Part shown: positions 8,087 through 18,850 of the stretch, piece after piece
Numbering within the stretch: position 1 is the stretch's first letter
Layout: each line of letters opens with the position of its first letter
Source of the DNA: DATAXP01 sp036272935
Lineage (GTDB): Bacteria > Planctomycetota > Planctomycetia > Pirellulales > PNKZ01
DNA: 52,742 nucleotides
Direction: 5' to 3'
Assembly: GCA_036272935.1 (NCBI GenBank)
Contig: DATAXP010000056.1
Coordinates: 1 to 52,742, forward strand
Translations under genes and position numbers: made by a program
The notes under the pieces: model-generated
The model's input: the letters and a program-made list of their open reading frames with translations, nothing else
Databases searched by the model: none
Told to the model about the DNA's origin: nothing

Positions 8087-10093
8087 TCACGGATCGGTTG
8101 TGGCCAAGGTTGTGCGCAGCGCGGTGACTAGTTTGATTTGGTCCAGCAAGTCCTTCCAGTCCTCGCTCGGGAAGAGTAGGCGAGCTTTGCGGTAGCTTGC
8201 AAGGGCGGCATCCTCTGCTGTTGTAGCCAATAGCGCATCGCCGAGCAGCTTGTGCGTCAACGGCACCTGCGGGTTATAGAGGAGCGACTGTCGTAAGTCG
8301 GCGACAATATCGTCTGTATCCGGCAGTCCAGGTGGCACATTGGGGCTGATCGTGCCCGTCGGAGCACCTGCAAAGCTATTTACTTTTGTCTTCAGCTGGT
8401 CGTAGGCATCGACATCTGACTTCAGCGCAGTCTCATACTTCGTGGAATTATCGACGACCGCTTTCTCCAAGGCTTTCTTCTGTTTTATGTAGTCCTCGGT
8501 TTGGCTTTGCAAGTTGTTGTAATCCTTCACCCATTGGTCGGTCGCCAATTTGACCGTCGCCACGTTGCCATTAAAGGTCGCGGTCAGCGCGGAGATAGTG
8601 ACCGCCGTCGCTTTCGGGCTCCCATCGAGCGTCGCGGCGGCGTTCTCGATACCGCTCACGTAACTCGTGAGCTGCGGGCCAAATTTCTTGGTTGCCGCTT
8701 CGTAGGCTTTCGTACTGGTGCTGAACGAGGCAACGCCCGAATTGAACGATGCGGAAGCGGTGTTGTAGTCGGATAGCGCTTTGCCAACGTCAGACTTCGT
8801 GCTGCTCGGGTCGACGCCGCCGCTAAGGGCCGCGGCGCTAGCAGCGGCTTGCTTGGCCGTGTTGTTTAGCTTCTGGATTGCCGCATACTGCGTCTTGGCG
8901 TCGGCGTCGGTCGGATTCTGATCGAGTTTTTGCTTCGCTCTCGCCAGTTGACCGTCGATATCCTTTTGGATGTTCCCAGCCGCACCAAAAAGATCGGTGG
9001 TTGGCTGCTTGATCGCGGCAATCGAGGCCGATAGCGTTTTCTGTTCGTCGGCGATTGCCTTGAGATCCGATTTGATGGTTCCGTCGAGGCTGGTCACCGT
9101 GCTGCCGGCTTGCGCCGCGGACTCGGCAAATGCATTAAGTGCTTTGTGATAAGCTACGACCACTTTCAGCACTTCCGCGCGCGTGGCTTTGGTGTTCTCG
9201 TCTATGTCCGGAATCGCCTGAAGCAGGTCGCCCGGGAATTGACTGGCTACCTCCTGCAACGCATTCGCCGGGGTACTCACGTTCTTTTTCACACCCGCGT
9301 CTGCATCCTTCAGCTTCTTTTGCAGGTCGGCGAGCGTGTTGTCGTGGGTGCTGATATCGTGGAGCACGCCACCCTTGTTGGTGGCCGTGCCGATCGCCGC
9401 GTCATAACTTCCCAGGGCTTTCTTGTACGCGCTATCGAGATCGACAGTAGCTCCCGGCGCAACTGGCGGGATGAGCGACTTGAGCAGTTCGAGCTGCGCA
9501 CGTCCACGACCAGCGAGCGCGCGAGCTCTTAACGTCTTGTCGGGCGGCGGGCGAACGAATAAGGCCTCGGTATAGGCCCCCGACGCCACCTCGTACTCTT
9601 TTTTTGTGAACCAAATATTGCCTTGCACGATCCACGACAGTGCGGCCTCGCGTTGGTTGGCGAAGTGTTCGACGGCACCAGTGATTGGAATCGTCGCCGC
9701 TGCATCGATGTTTCCGCTGATGAGGTAGGTCACCGAGTACGACGCTGAGCGGAGATCAGCGTCTTTCGGCGAAACAACCTCGCCGACAGGAACAACCACG
9801 TGGACGCCGTTTGAATTGGTCAACCTCGTCGATTTACAAACAACGCGCCACCGGTCGGGGCATATCGTCACGGAAGCCGTTTGCGGCGGCGCAGGATTGA
9901 CGGAACCCGGTTCATTCGCGGGACCCGATGAAGGTGGCGTTCCGGCGCACGATGTCGAAGCGGTCTTTCCGCTACACGGCGGTGGCGGCGGACATGGCCG
10001 TTTGCAATCGCATGTCCATAGCAAGCCGGTCAGGGCCAGAAGCAAGCCAATCGCTGCGACGCAAAACACCGCTCCAGGGCTCGCACGAAGCAT
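8087..10093 (-). CDS. Large membrane-anchored or exported orphan protein
   Basis: A 668-residue protein. The likely start is ATG 10093, with GGGGAGG nine bases upstream; a GTG at 10108 lies on the ribosome site itself. An N-terminal hydrophobic segment (AVFCVAAIGLLLALTGLLW) is followed by Cys-rich and Pro-rich sequence (CDCKRPCPPPPPC). There is no canonical lipobox. About residues 135-215 look TPR-like (QGNIWFTKKEYEVASGAYTE). Residues 250-560 are long amphipathic Ala/Lys/Asp/Thr helices suited to coiled coil. A final TPR-like segment (LTHKLLGDALLATTAEDAAL) closes it. No family is recognised. It is divergent from the 1161-residue exported protein at 10385, with a shared 291-base promoter region. 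Confidence 0.75.
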   Translation of the reverse strand: MLRASPGAVFCVAAIGLLLALTGLLWTCDCKRPCPPPPPCSGKTASTSCAGTPPSSGPANEPGSVNPAPPQTASVTICPDRWRVVCKSTRLTNSNGVHVVVPVGEVVSPKDADLRSASYSVTYLISGNIDAAATIPITGAVEHFANQREAALSWIVQGNIWFTKKEYEVASGAYTEALFVRPPPDKTLRARALAGRGRAQLELLKSLIPPVAPGATVDLDSAYKKALGSYDAAIGTATNKGGVLHDISTHDNTLADLQKKLKDADAGVKKNVSTPANALQEVASQFPGDLLQAIPDIDENTKATRAEVLKVVVAYHKALNAFAESAAQAGSTVTSLDGTIKSDLKAIADEQKTLSASIAAIKQPTTDLFGAAGNIQKDIDGQLARAKQKLDQNPTDADAKTQYAAIQKLNNTAKQAAASAAALSGGVDPSSTKSDVGKALSDYNTASASFNSGVASFSTSTKAYEAATKKFGPQLTSYVSGIENAAATLDGSPKATAVTISALTATFNGNVATVKLATDQWVKDYNNLQSQTEDYIKQKKALEKAVVDNSTKYETALKSDVDAYDQLKTKVNSFAGAPTGTISPNVPPGLPDTDDIVADLRQSLLYNPQVPLTHKLLGDALLATTAEDAALASYRKARLLFPSEDWKDLLDQIKLVTALRTTLATTDP

Positions 10094-10384
10094 GGCAAAC
10101 CTCCCCACGGCTCGACTGTTGACTGACCCGCGGCGCCTTCAGCCCGGAAAGCGTCCGTTCAACATTCCAGTTATTCCGTACGTGCGATCTATCGAAATGG
10201 TGGCGATGCGAGCGACTGCGACGGGCTCTGAGGATTCCGCCAATAGATGTAGTCCTTTTGGCCGATTCCACTGCTATCGCGCACGACTGTCGTAGGCATT
10301 CTGCTTAGAGATAAACCCACCTACAAGCATTAATTCCAAAATAATCGTCACGTCTTACCTGGCAGGATGCCAAGGGGCTGGAAC
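10094..10384. promoter_or_regulatory. Divergent promoter region between two large exported proteins
   Basis: 291 bases separate the divergent starts at 10093 (-) and 10385 (+). The stretch from about 10305 to 10350 is visibly richer in A and T than the surroundings, as expected for a promoter, but I cannot assign -35/-10 boxes with confidence. Ribosome sites are visible at both ends (GGGGAGG for the minus gene, AAGGGG at 10370-10375 for the plus gene). Confidence 0.4.
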
Positions 10385-13300
10385 ATGAGGTTCATCGCAG
10401 CGCGGACGTGTTGGGTAATGTTGGCATTGGCGGCCTGGCACTTGGCACAAGTACCGCCGGCCAAGGGAAAAGACCTGCTGCAAAAGGTCTTCGCCATGCG
10501 CCGGCCGCCGTCCGACGGCCACGGCACGATGGAAACTCTGGCCAAAGAGATCGACTGGCTGGAGCACCACTTCGACGCCTACGGAAGTGTCGTTGCCAAG
10601 CAGCCTGATGTTTGGGGCCAGGCGCGGCTGACCAAGCACCGCCAGGAATTCGAAGTGGTGATGGCCAAATACCTCACCAGCTTCAGCGCGTCGATCCAAG
10701 CCTCGATCAACCGCAGCGACCTGGCAATGTTCACCAATTCGTTGGCGCTCGGCGCCGCGGTCAGCTCGCCAGGCTCGAATGTCACCGCCTCAGTCGGCCC
10801 GCTGATCAATCCGACCGCAACGCCGTCCTTCGTGCCGCTGGGCAGTTTTGCCGGCCCGATTGGCAGCAGCACGTTCGGCGGGATCGCGATCGAGCCGGAG
10901 TTGCTGCTCGATCAGCAGATGCGGTTCCTCAACCATCTGAACCAGATTCGGCGCAATAACGAAGGCGACGACAACTCGGCGGCCCCTGGCTATGGGCTCT
11001 ACCTGTTGCGCATTCCGGTGTCGCTATTGCCCGGCAAGTTCACGTATCGCGGCTACGGTGCCGAGATTACGCTCACCGCCCGACCCATGCTCAACGACGC
11101 GCTGTTGCCGATCACATTCCGCAACCTGGTGAGCAACGATGTTGTCTCTCAGTTAGGGATGCCCATCACGCGCATCGCGGATCAGAACTCATGGAACAAA
11201 CTGGGGGAGGACGCCGAGCTTCAGGAAAAGATCGACGCAACCTGGAAACAAATTGTCGTTCAGCAACAGCAACTGCTGCAGTGGCAGGCACAACTCGGGG
11301 AGCAAGGGGAAAGAGTTACGCTATCAGCGTTGATAAAATCGTCCTCAGTAGCTGCTGTAGACCGCCCGAGTGAGAGAACGCAGCTCGCAGCAAAATTCGT
11401 TCAGGAAAATCACTTCAGACACCTTAGCCAAAACGATATTACGAAAGAGCTCGGGAAGTTGGCCAACCACCTCGACAGCATGAGAGTGGAAAGAAAGGCA
11501 GCCGGAAAGGACAAAACCGAAGGAGCTGATGGGGACAAGGCCGACGATGTAGAAAAATGCGCATGGGCGGAAAAAGAAAGAGGCAAGGCAGATGCCTCGA
11601 AACAGCAAGCCCAGGCCCAAATCGATGCAGCAAGAACCGGCTTGCAAAACACGACATCACAATTGCAAGGCTTGCGAAGCACACTCCAGCAGCAAGTCGC
11701 GGCGGCAGCGAGTTCGACCGCGGCGGCAATGGCCATCGGTCCCGCGCAGCGCTCACGCCAATCGCGATTTGCTCTCGCACCATCGCAAGTCGCCACGGTG
11801 CTCGGCAAAGACGAATTGGTCTGCGTCGCCAAGGCGTTCTTCGATGCCTATCACGGCCCCAACATCCGCTGGAATGACGATACCGGGCGCGTGCTGCTGC
11901 TCGACGTCGAACGTTGGCTGGCCGACGAAATCAGTGCTGCGTACGACCTGCTCAGCTCGCCGGCCTGCGAACCGTTGTGGACCGAATTCGTCCCGCAGAT
12001 CGCAACGCAAATTCATAGCGGCTACTACGGCGAAGTTTGCCGCTTGCGCAGCAGCTTCTACAACCGGCTGGATCACCAGGCCATCGATTTAGACACCAGC
12101 GGCAAAAACACGATGTGCCAGGGGCCGCAAGGCTGCGACGAGTACGTGGTCAAGTCGTTGGCTTGGGCGATCCTCGTTGAAGCGAGTGTGCTTAATGCCC
12201 GGCTCATCGAGGACATGAAGCACACGGCAATGGCGCACGGCGGCAACTGCATGCCGCACGCCGAAGCACAGTTCTACCTGCCGCATCCTATGCCCGACGC
12301 CTGCCAACTGTTCAACGAGTACGTTCACGCCCGCTGGCCGATCCATGTCTTTGCCGTCGATCCGTTCACGCAGGAACAGAACGTTGCCAGCCAGTTCACC
12401 GAGGTTCGCGAGATGCAGTTGGCCCTGTCGCTGGCCTTTCTCGGCGGGCAGGTGTCGGCCCAGGACTTCATGCAGTTCTCGCGCAAGCTGCAAACCGACA
12501 TTCAAACCATCGAACTCAACGGCACCGTGGTCGGGTTTTCGCACAACAACGATACATTCGGCTGGCGTTTCGCCCCGCGCGTGCAAACGCCGCCGACGCG
12601 CAGCAACTTGCACGCCTTCGCCGAGACGGTGGTCGGCCCCTGCCCCGATCGGCCGGTGCTCGATCGGGCGATGGAGCCGGGGATGCGCGAGTGCACTGCC
12701 TTGGTGATCATGCCGTCGTTCGTGCCAATGCTGACGGTCGAATCGCGCTCGAGCTGGGTGCGCCTCAACGAGCACTCGGGCTGGATTCCGCAGCGGCATC
12801 AGCGCGAGGTAAGCACCGTCGACATGCTGCGGTTGAGCCGATCGGTGCAGTCGGTACACATGATGGCCAGCGAGGTTTGCGATTCGTCGCAATACCGGCC
12901 GGTCGACATCGAGCTGTTGATGAACCGCGTGCACCAGCTCGACCGGCAATTGCCGATGCAACGCATGGTTGTGCAAGTGCCGATCGAGAACACGATCGGC
13001 GGGTTCCAGTTGTTCAACAATGGCGTGACCGATCTCGGGCCCGAGCTGCGCGGCTGGTACGGAGCACCGGGGGTTCTCGTCGATCCTAGTGCGACTGTGT
13101 CATGCACCATCTGCAGCGCATTGACCACGGCGACGTCCTCAAATCCGGTGTTGGAAAACGCCTGCTGCACGGGCACGGGCTTGTTCCTGGTCGGCAATCA
13201 CTTCAGCGTACACGATACGCAGGTGATTGCCGGTGGCGTGGCGCTACCGTCGAGTGCCGTGGTGCTGCTGAGCAAGGAAGTGATGCGCGTGACCGTCCCG

Positions 13301-13870
13301 CCGACGGTGAACACGGTGACCATCGAAGATCTGACCTGGGTCGATATCCACGTCGCCACGCCTTACGGCGTGACGTCGCACTTGCACGTGCCGGCAGTCT
13401 ATCGACCCAAGAACAACGATGACGCGTCGGCCGACAAAGGCTCGGGCGCTGGAACAAAGGGTTCGCCCGCTCCCGCTTCGCCGATGGCGATGACCAGCCT
13501 AGCGATGCGGCCGCGGATCGCCATCCTTCCGATCGCCGACCCGACCACCGGGCAGGCGGTCGTCATTCCGCCGCTGGGCCAGATGTTCCTGATTCCCGCC
13601 GAGTCATCACTCGCTGGCGCTATGGCAGCACTGCCCGGGGCGTTCACGGCCAGCCTTCCCGCCGCAGTGCCATCGCCGTCGGCGGCGCAGGCCCCGTCGT
13701 CGCCGGTGCAGGTGATCGTGAAGCAAGGGGCCGATGCATTGGAGAAGCCCTTTGCCGGTCCGCGTGCCGCCAAGCCGACGCACTTGCAAAAGCTGCACAA
13801 GACGACGCAGAACGCGACCCAGTCGGTCGGCAGCACCTTACGGTCACTGGTCCCGGTGCCGGCACTCTGA
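10385..13870 (+). CDS. Very large exported orphan protein with C-terminal IPT-like domain
   Basis: A 1161-residue protein. ATG 10385 is preferred over 10367 because AAGGGG lies nine bases before it and the product then begins with a clean signal peptide (MRFIAARTCWVMLALAAWHL). The N-terminal 300 residues are of unknown fold. A Lys/Gln/Ala-rich coiled-coil stretch follows (about 280-470, including KQQAQAQIDAARTGLQNTTS). Next comes a conserved-looking central region with several Cys residues, and then an IPT/TIG-like immunoglobulin domain (about 930-1010: TGLFLVGNHFSVHDTQVIAG ... VDIHVATPYGVTSH). The C-terminus is Ala/Pro-rich. The coiled-coil segment (about 11300-11690) uses AAA/GAA/AGA codons more than the flanks. 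No enzymatic motif found; a structural or cell-envelope role is a guess. Confidence 0.75.
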   Translation: MRFIAARTCWVMLALAAWHLAQVPPAKGKDLLQKVFAMRRPPSDGHGTMETLAKEIDWLEHHFDAYGSVVAKQPDVWGQARLTKHRQEFEVVMAKYLTSFSASIQASINRSDLAMFTNSLALGAAVSSPGSNVTASVGPLINPTATPSFVPLGSFAGPIGSSTFGGIAIEPELLLDQQMRFLNHLNQIRRNNEGDDNSAAPGYGLYLLRIPVSLLPGKFTYRGYGAEITLTARPMLNDALLPITFRNLVSNDVVSQLGMPITRIADQNSWNKLGEDAELQEKIDATWKQIVVQQQQLLQWQAQLGEQGERVTLSALIKSSSVAAVDRPSERTQLAAKFVQENHFRHLSQNDITKELGKLANHLDSMRVERKAAGKDKTEGADGDKADDVEKCAWAEKERGKADASKQQAQAQIDAARTGLQNTTSQLQGLRSTLQQQVAAAASSTAAAMAIGPAQRSRQSRFALAPSQVATVLGKDELVCVAKAFFDAYHGPNIRWNDDTGRVLLLDVERWLADEISAAYDLLSSPACEPLWTEFVPQIATQIHSGYYGEVCRLRSSFYNRLDHQAIDLDTSGKNTMCQGPQGCDEYVVKSLAWAILVEASVLNARLIEDMKHTAMAHGGNCMPHAEAQFYLPHPMPDACQLFNEYVHARWPIHVFAVDPFTQEQNVASQFTEVREMQLALSLAFLGGQVSAQDFMQFSRKLQTDIQTIELNGTVVGFSHNNDTFGWRFAPRVQTPPTRSNLHAFAETVVGPCPDRPVLDRAMEPGMRECTALVIMPSFVPMLTVESRSSWVRLNEHSGWIPQRHQREVSTVDMLRLSRSVQSVHMMASEVCDSSQYRPVDIELLMNRVHQLDRQLPMQRMVVQVPIENTIGGFQLFNNGVTDLGPELRGWYGAPGVLVDPSATVSCTICSALTTATSSNPVLENACCTGTGLFLVGNHFSVHDTQVIAGGVALPSSAVVLLSKEVMRVTVPPTVNTVTIEDLTWVDIHVATPYGVTSHLHVPAVYRPKNNDDASADKGSGAGTKGSPAPASPMAMTSLAMRPRIAILPIADPTTGQAVVIPPLGQMFLIPAESSLAGAMAALPGAFTASLPAAVPSPSAAQAPSSPVQVIVKQGADALEKPFAGPRAAKPTHLQKLHKTTQNATQSVGSTLRSLVPVPAL

Positions 13871-13947
13871 TCGCCGCATTGACGGACATCCGAGCTCACT
13901 TCAGCGGCGAGGAAGCTCTTTCCTTCCCGACATGCATTCACGCCAGC

Positions 13948-14317
13948 ATGCTTGAGATTCTTCTCGAAATCCTTGGTGAGCTTCTACTCCAGGTTGCTTT
14001 CGAGATAGGACTCCACTCGTTGGCGGAGCCGTTCCGCAGGGAGCAAAGCAAGTGGCTGGCCGCGATCGGTTACCAGATCTTCGGCGCGGCTGCGGGCGGC
14101 ATCAGTCTTGGGCTTTTTCCGAACAACCTGATCGCCGACGCATCGCTTCGTTGTTGTCAATCTCGCACTCACGCCGTTGGCGGTCGGTCTCGTCATGAGT
14201 GCCGTTGGTGCATGGCGCGCACGTCGAGGTCAAGCGGTGATGCGCATCGATCGATTCGCGTACGGCTATCTTTTCGCTCTGTCCGTTGCTTTGGTTCGTT
14301 TCTGCTTCGCAAGGTGA
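13948..14317 (+). pseudogene. Small conserved membrane protein, frameshifted
   Basis: From ATG 13948 the frame reads MLEILLEILGELLLQVAFEI, LHSLAEPFR, WLAAIGYQIFGAAAGGISLG and LFPNNLIADASLR, then turns to nonsense near 14150. The next frame continues the same kind of protein: VVVNLALTPLAVGLVMSAVG, AWRARRGQAVMRIDRFAYGY and LFALSVALVRFCFA, stopping at 14315-14317. Together they make a protein of about 122 residues that I recognise as a widespread small integral-membrane family of unknown function, with three to four membrane helices. A single indel between about 14140 and 14160 separates the halves. Either the gene has decayed recently or the sequence carries an error. Confidence 0.65.
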
Positions 14318-14375
14318 CGGCAACTCGATCGCGACAGTTGAACCGCTGGTTGTTGGTGTTTCCTCGCTTCCTCAA

Positions 14376-15524
14376 TTACGGACGGAAAACTTTTTTGACT
14401 TGCTCCAGGTAAGCGCCGTTGTCGCCTTTGGTCGGAACCAGGATGCCGCCTTCGCTCAGCTCGTTCCAGGCGTAGATGAACAGCAGCGGTTGGCCGCCGT
14501 TGGGGGCTGGGGCGCGAAACTTGGGATCGCTGAGGATCAGCTTCTTCGCCATCTCGAGCATGCTGCGGAACTTGGCCGGCGTGCTGCCAGCAAACCAGGC
14601 GGCTCGATCGGCAAGGATCGTGCGCGTATCTGAATTCGTGTCGACGACGGGCACGTAGGGGACGGGACTGACCTGCGCGAAGCCTTCGAGCAGTTGTTGC
14701 TGCAGTCCGATCAAGTCGGCGTAGTCGCGCCCTTTCGGCTCCAGGAACTCGATCGGGTAATCGTACGCCGTGTAAAAATCGTAGCCCTGGCTGGCAAAAT
14801 GCTTCGCATACGAGCCGTTCGGGCCCGTCCATTGCAAGCCGCCGCCGACCATCAATTCGCCAGCTCCGGACGCGGCGGCCCGCTGCCTGAGCAAACCAAT
14901 CGCCGCCTGCACATGGGCCGGACTGTTGCCCATGCCTTTTAGCATTTCGGCTGCATCGTAAACGACAAACACCGCCTTGCCGTTGACCCTGAGATAGCGC
15001 GGGTCCTTGAAGTAGCCGACCCATTCATCCACGGTTCTCTGCCACTCCGGCATGCCCATGCCAAACGGCGGATGGTTGACGTAGGTGAGATTGAACCGCA
15101 GGCGATTCTTCTTTGGCGAAGCGACAAAGAAATGCAGCCCGTTGAGATTGTTCTGCTCGGCACCCGGCATCGACTGTCCAGGACGACGCGGAAACCAGTC
15201 GAAACAAAAGAACGACAGGCCGCCGTCCGCGGCGAGATCGATTTGCCGGTCCATGATCTCCTGGCGATCGTCGTACCAGCCGGTGAGTGGTTCGCGCTCG
15301 GGAAACTTCGCGCGCCAATCGTCCATGCCCGGCGTGGGCCGCTCGGGCTTAAAGTGCGTGGGGGGATCGCGCCACCATCCCGAAAAATAATAGGCCCCGA
15401 CCAGGAACTCTTGCGCGACCGGCACCACCGGTTGCTGGGCATAGGCCTGCGTCGACAATAGCCAGCCGAGCAGCGTTAGCGGCAACACGAAGTTGTGTTC
15501 GGGGAGAAGGCGTTTGCTTTTCAT
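14376..15524 (-). CDS. Secreted WbsX/GH99-like protein
   Basis: A 382-residue protein from ATG 15524 (GAGGTC nine bases upstream), starting with a signal peptide (LPLTLLGWLLSTQAYAQ). The mature part reads VGAYYFSGWW, RQIDLAADGGLSFFCFDWF, GMPEWQRTVDEWVGYFKDPR, RVNGKAVFVVYDAAEM and a C-terminal FIYAWNELSEGG. This layout (a Y-F-x-G-W opening, D-x-W-F, aromatic and acidic barrel strands, and a W-N-E-x-x-E-G end) is that of the glycosyltransferase WbsX / glycoside hydrolase family 99-like TIM barrels (PF14307). It is probably a glycan-active enzyme outside the cytoplasmic membrane. The specific sugar is not predictable. It is divergent from the acetyl-CoA synthetase gene. Confidence 0.7.
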   Translation of the reverse strand: MKSKRLLPEHNFVLPLTLLGWLLSTQAYAQQPVVPVAQEFLVGAYYFSGWWRDPPTHFKPERPTPGMDDWRAKFPEREPLTGWYDDRQEIMDRQIDLAADGGLSFFCFDWFPRRPGQSMPGAEQNNLNGLHFFVASPKKNRLRFNLTYVNHPPFGMGMPEWQRTVDEWVGYFKDPRYLRVNGKAVFVVYDAAEMLKGMGNSPAHVQAAIGLLRQRAAASGAGELMVGGGLQWTGPNGSYAKHFASQGYDFYTAYDYPIEFLEPKGRDYADLIGLQQQLLEGFAQVSPVPYVPVVDTNSDTRTILADRAAWFAGSTPAKFRSMLEMAKKLILSDPKFRAPAPNGGQPLLFIYAWNELSEGGILVPTKGDNGAYLEQVKKVFRP

Positions 15525-15717
15525 CGGCTGACCTCGCGAAGCTCGTTGCTCACTGGCGGCAGCGACAGCCAGCGACATTATAAAGGATGAGTCGGTCCGT
15601 CGTCGGCCGCAACGGAACTGACTACGGACAACTGCCAACCGACATTTCCGCGTGGTATAAACGCTGTTCCTACCCGTTTGCTCGACGATTTCGAGGGAAT
15701 CCCAGGGGAAGCACTAG

Positions 15718-17673
<1,956 letters not shown>

Positions 17674-17678
17674 ACTTG

Positions 17679-17704
17679 ACTTTAGGTCAACTACCTGTTA
17701 AAGT
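17679..17704 (+). terminator. Weak hairpin after acsA
   Basis: ACTTTA-GGT at 17679-17687 pairs with ACC at 17693-17695 and TAAAGT at 17699-17704, with a small bulge, and is followed by CCTTTT. It starts six bases after the acsA stop. Plausible rho-independent terminator of low stability. Confidence 0.35.
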
Positions 17705-17820
17705 CCTTTTGACAAAGTGCACGTATGCCCCGCTGATCGGTCCCTGTCGAGGGATGGATCTAGGAAACGGAGTCACGGACGACATCAAGATGAATCATTC
17801 ATCGTGTTTCGGAGCCATCC

Positions 17821-18168
17821 ATGTCGCCATCCGATTACCTAGAATGTTCGTTTTTTATTCCCCTTGTTCGTGACGCGGAGTTGGCAGACGGCGAGCCTCA
17901 CCCGCGCCGCGTATGGAAGTGGCTGGACAACGAATTGTATGTGCGGTTCCGAGGCGGCACCACAGCGCCAGGCGAGTACCGAGGTTTTTATCAGGATCCG
18001 GACACCGGTAAGCAAACGAGCGACAGGTCTCGCCGATTCATCGTTGCCATTCCGGAAGATCGGCTCGATGAACTGCGCAAGCTGTTGCTTGCATGCTGTG
18101 TTTTCTTTGCTCAGAAGTGCATCTATCTAAGCGTTGCTGGTAAAGTCGAGTTTATTGCTCCAGATTGA
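17821..18168 (+). CDS. Conserved small protein of unknown function
   Basis: A 115-residue soluble protein: FFIPLVRDAELADGEPHPRR, VWKWLDNELYVRFRGGTTAP, GEYRGFYQDPDTG, SRRFIVAIPEDRLDELRKLL and a C-terminal CIYLSVAGKVEFI. I recognise this as a widespread bacterial hypothetical family with a W-x-W-L-x-x-x-L-x-x-x-F-G-G-x-T-x-A-P-G signature; its function is not known to me. No signal peptide. It is followed, after 183 bases of hairpin repeats, by an HTH protein gene in the same direction. The ribosome site is weak. Confidence 0.7.
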   Translation: MSPSDYLECSFFIPLVRDAELADGEPHPRRVWKWLDNELYVRFRGGTTAPGEYRGFYQDPDTGKQTSDRSRRFIVAIPEDRLDELRKLLLACCVFFAQKCIYLSVAGKVEFIAPD

Positions 18169-18212
18169 AGCGTTGATGGGACGATTCGACTCGCACCATT
18201 GCTTGCAGCCTG

Positions 18213-18349
18213 CCGCGGTCAGCTGACTGCGGCCACATTGAAGTCGCGACCTACTGGGTCGTGTGGATTTAATCGAAGCTCGCGACCGACTAGGTCGCGT
18301 GGATTGAACAAAATTTTTCCGCGGTCCGCTGACCGCGGCCACATTGAAG
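18213..18349 (+). repeat. Cluster of four hairpin repeats, two resembling type I-C CRISPR repeats
   Basis: Four short palindromes stand in a row. Unit 1 (18213-18243) and unit 4 (18319-18349) read ccgcggtc-N-gaccgcgg (unit 1 with one mismatch) and then ccacattgaag. Units 2 (18243-18274) and 3 (18279-18310) read (g/c)tcgcgacc-N5-ggtcg(t/c)g and then tggatt(t/g)aa. Units 2 and 3 are 32 bases long and line up position for position with type I-C CRISPR repeats (GTCGC...GTGGATTGAAAC). They are only 4 bases apart, so there are no spacers. Unit 4 ends two bases before the ATG of the HTH gene. Confidence 0.75.
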
Positions 18350-18351
18350 CC

Positions 18352-18843
18352 ATGAGTATCGCAAAGCAACGAAGAAAATACGTAGACCTTGATGGAAACA
18401 CCTATGCGCTCTCAGGACTTGATTCCGAAGAGCGTGCGGTATTCGAGCATCTACAGAAGGAAGCAGAGCAAAATCCTGACTGGGGTTTGTTTAGCAACGA
18501 TTGGCACCGCGACCTGACCAAGCTTTATGAGCCACGTGGATTGTCGCGCCGCGAGATCACTGAGACGATCCTTTGGGAGATTGCCTCGGACCTTACGGGA
18601 CGCCTTGGCATCGCCCAAGGCGACATGCGGCAGCCCGATTATCGCGATGATCTGGAGATGCTCATCGCCACGCGTTTCGCCACGCGCCGCGCTTTCTGCG
18701 AAGCGACCGGCCTTTCAGAAGACATGCTCAGCCATGTGCTCGCTCGGCGCAAGCATCTGGCGATCGATACGCTGAACCAAGCGCTAGCCAAGATTGGCTA
18801 TACGTTGCACATTGCGCCACTGCACGGCGAACTACCACGCTAA
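18352..18843 (+). CDS. HTH (XRE-like) DNA-binding protein
   Basis: A 163-residue protein starting at ATG 18352; in-frame codons further upstream are only the repeat cluster. The N-terminal half (RKYVDLDGNTYALSGLDSEE, FEHLQKEAEQNPDWGLFSND) is of unknown fold. The C-terminal part (about residues 115-155: FATRRAFCEATGLSEDMLSH, VLARRKHLAIDTLNQALAKI) fits a lambda-repressor/XRE helix-turn-helix. It may regulate itself through the hairpins that abut its start codon, or be the antitoxin or regulator partner of the 115-residue protein upstream; both ideas are inference. Confidence 0.7.
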   Translation: MSIAKQRRKYVDLDGNTYALSGLDSEERAVFEHLQKEAEQNPDWGLFSNDWHRDLTKLYEPRGLSRREITETILWEIASDLTGRLGIAQGDMRQPDYRDDLEMLIATRFATRRAFCEATGLSEDMLSHVLARRKHLAIDTLNQALAKIGYTLHIAPLHGELPR

Positions 18844-18850
18844 GGCTTGC

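Noticed and set aside
18243..18310. CRISPR array
   Set aside because: The two 32-base units resemble type I-C repeats but are 4 bases apart with no spacers, and no cas gene lies in the window.
18199..18351. N-terminal extension of the HTH protein
   Set aside because: It is the translation of the hairpin repeat cluster, and the protein-like sequence begins at ATG 18352.
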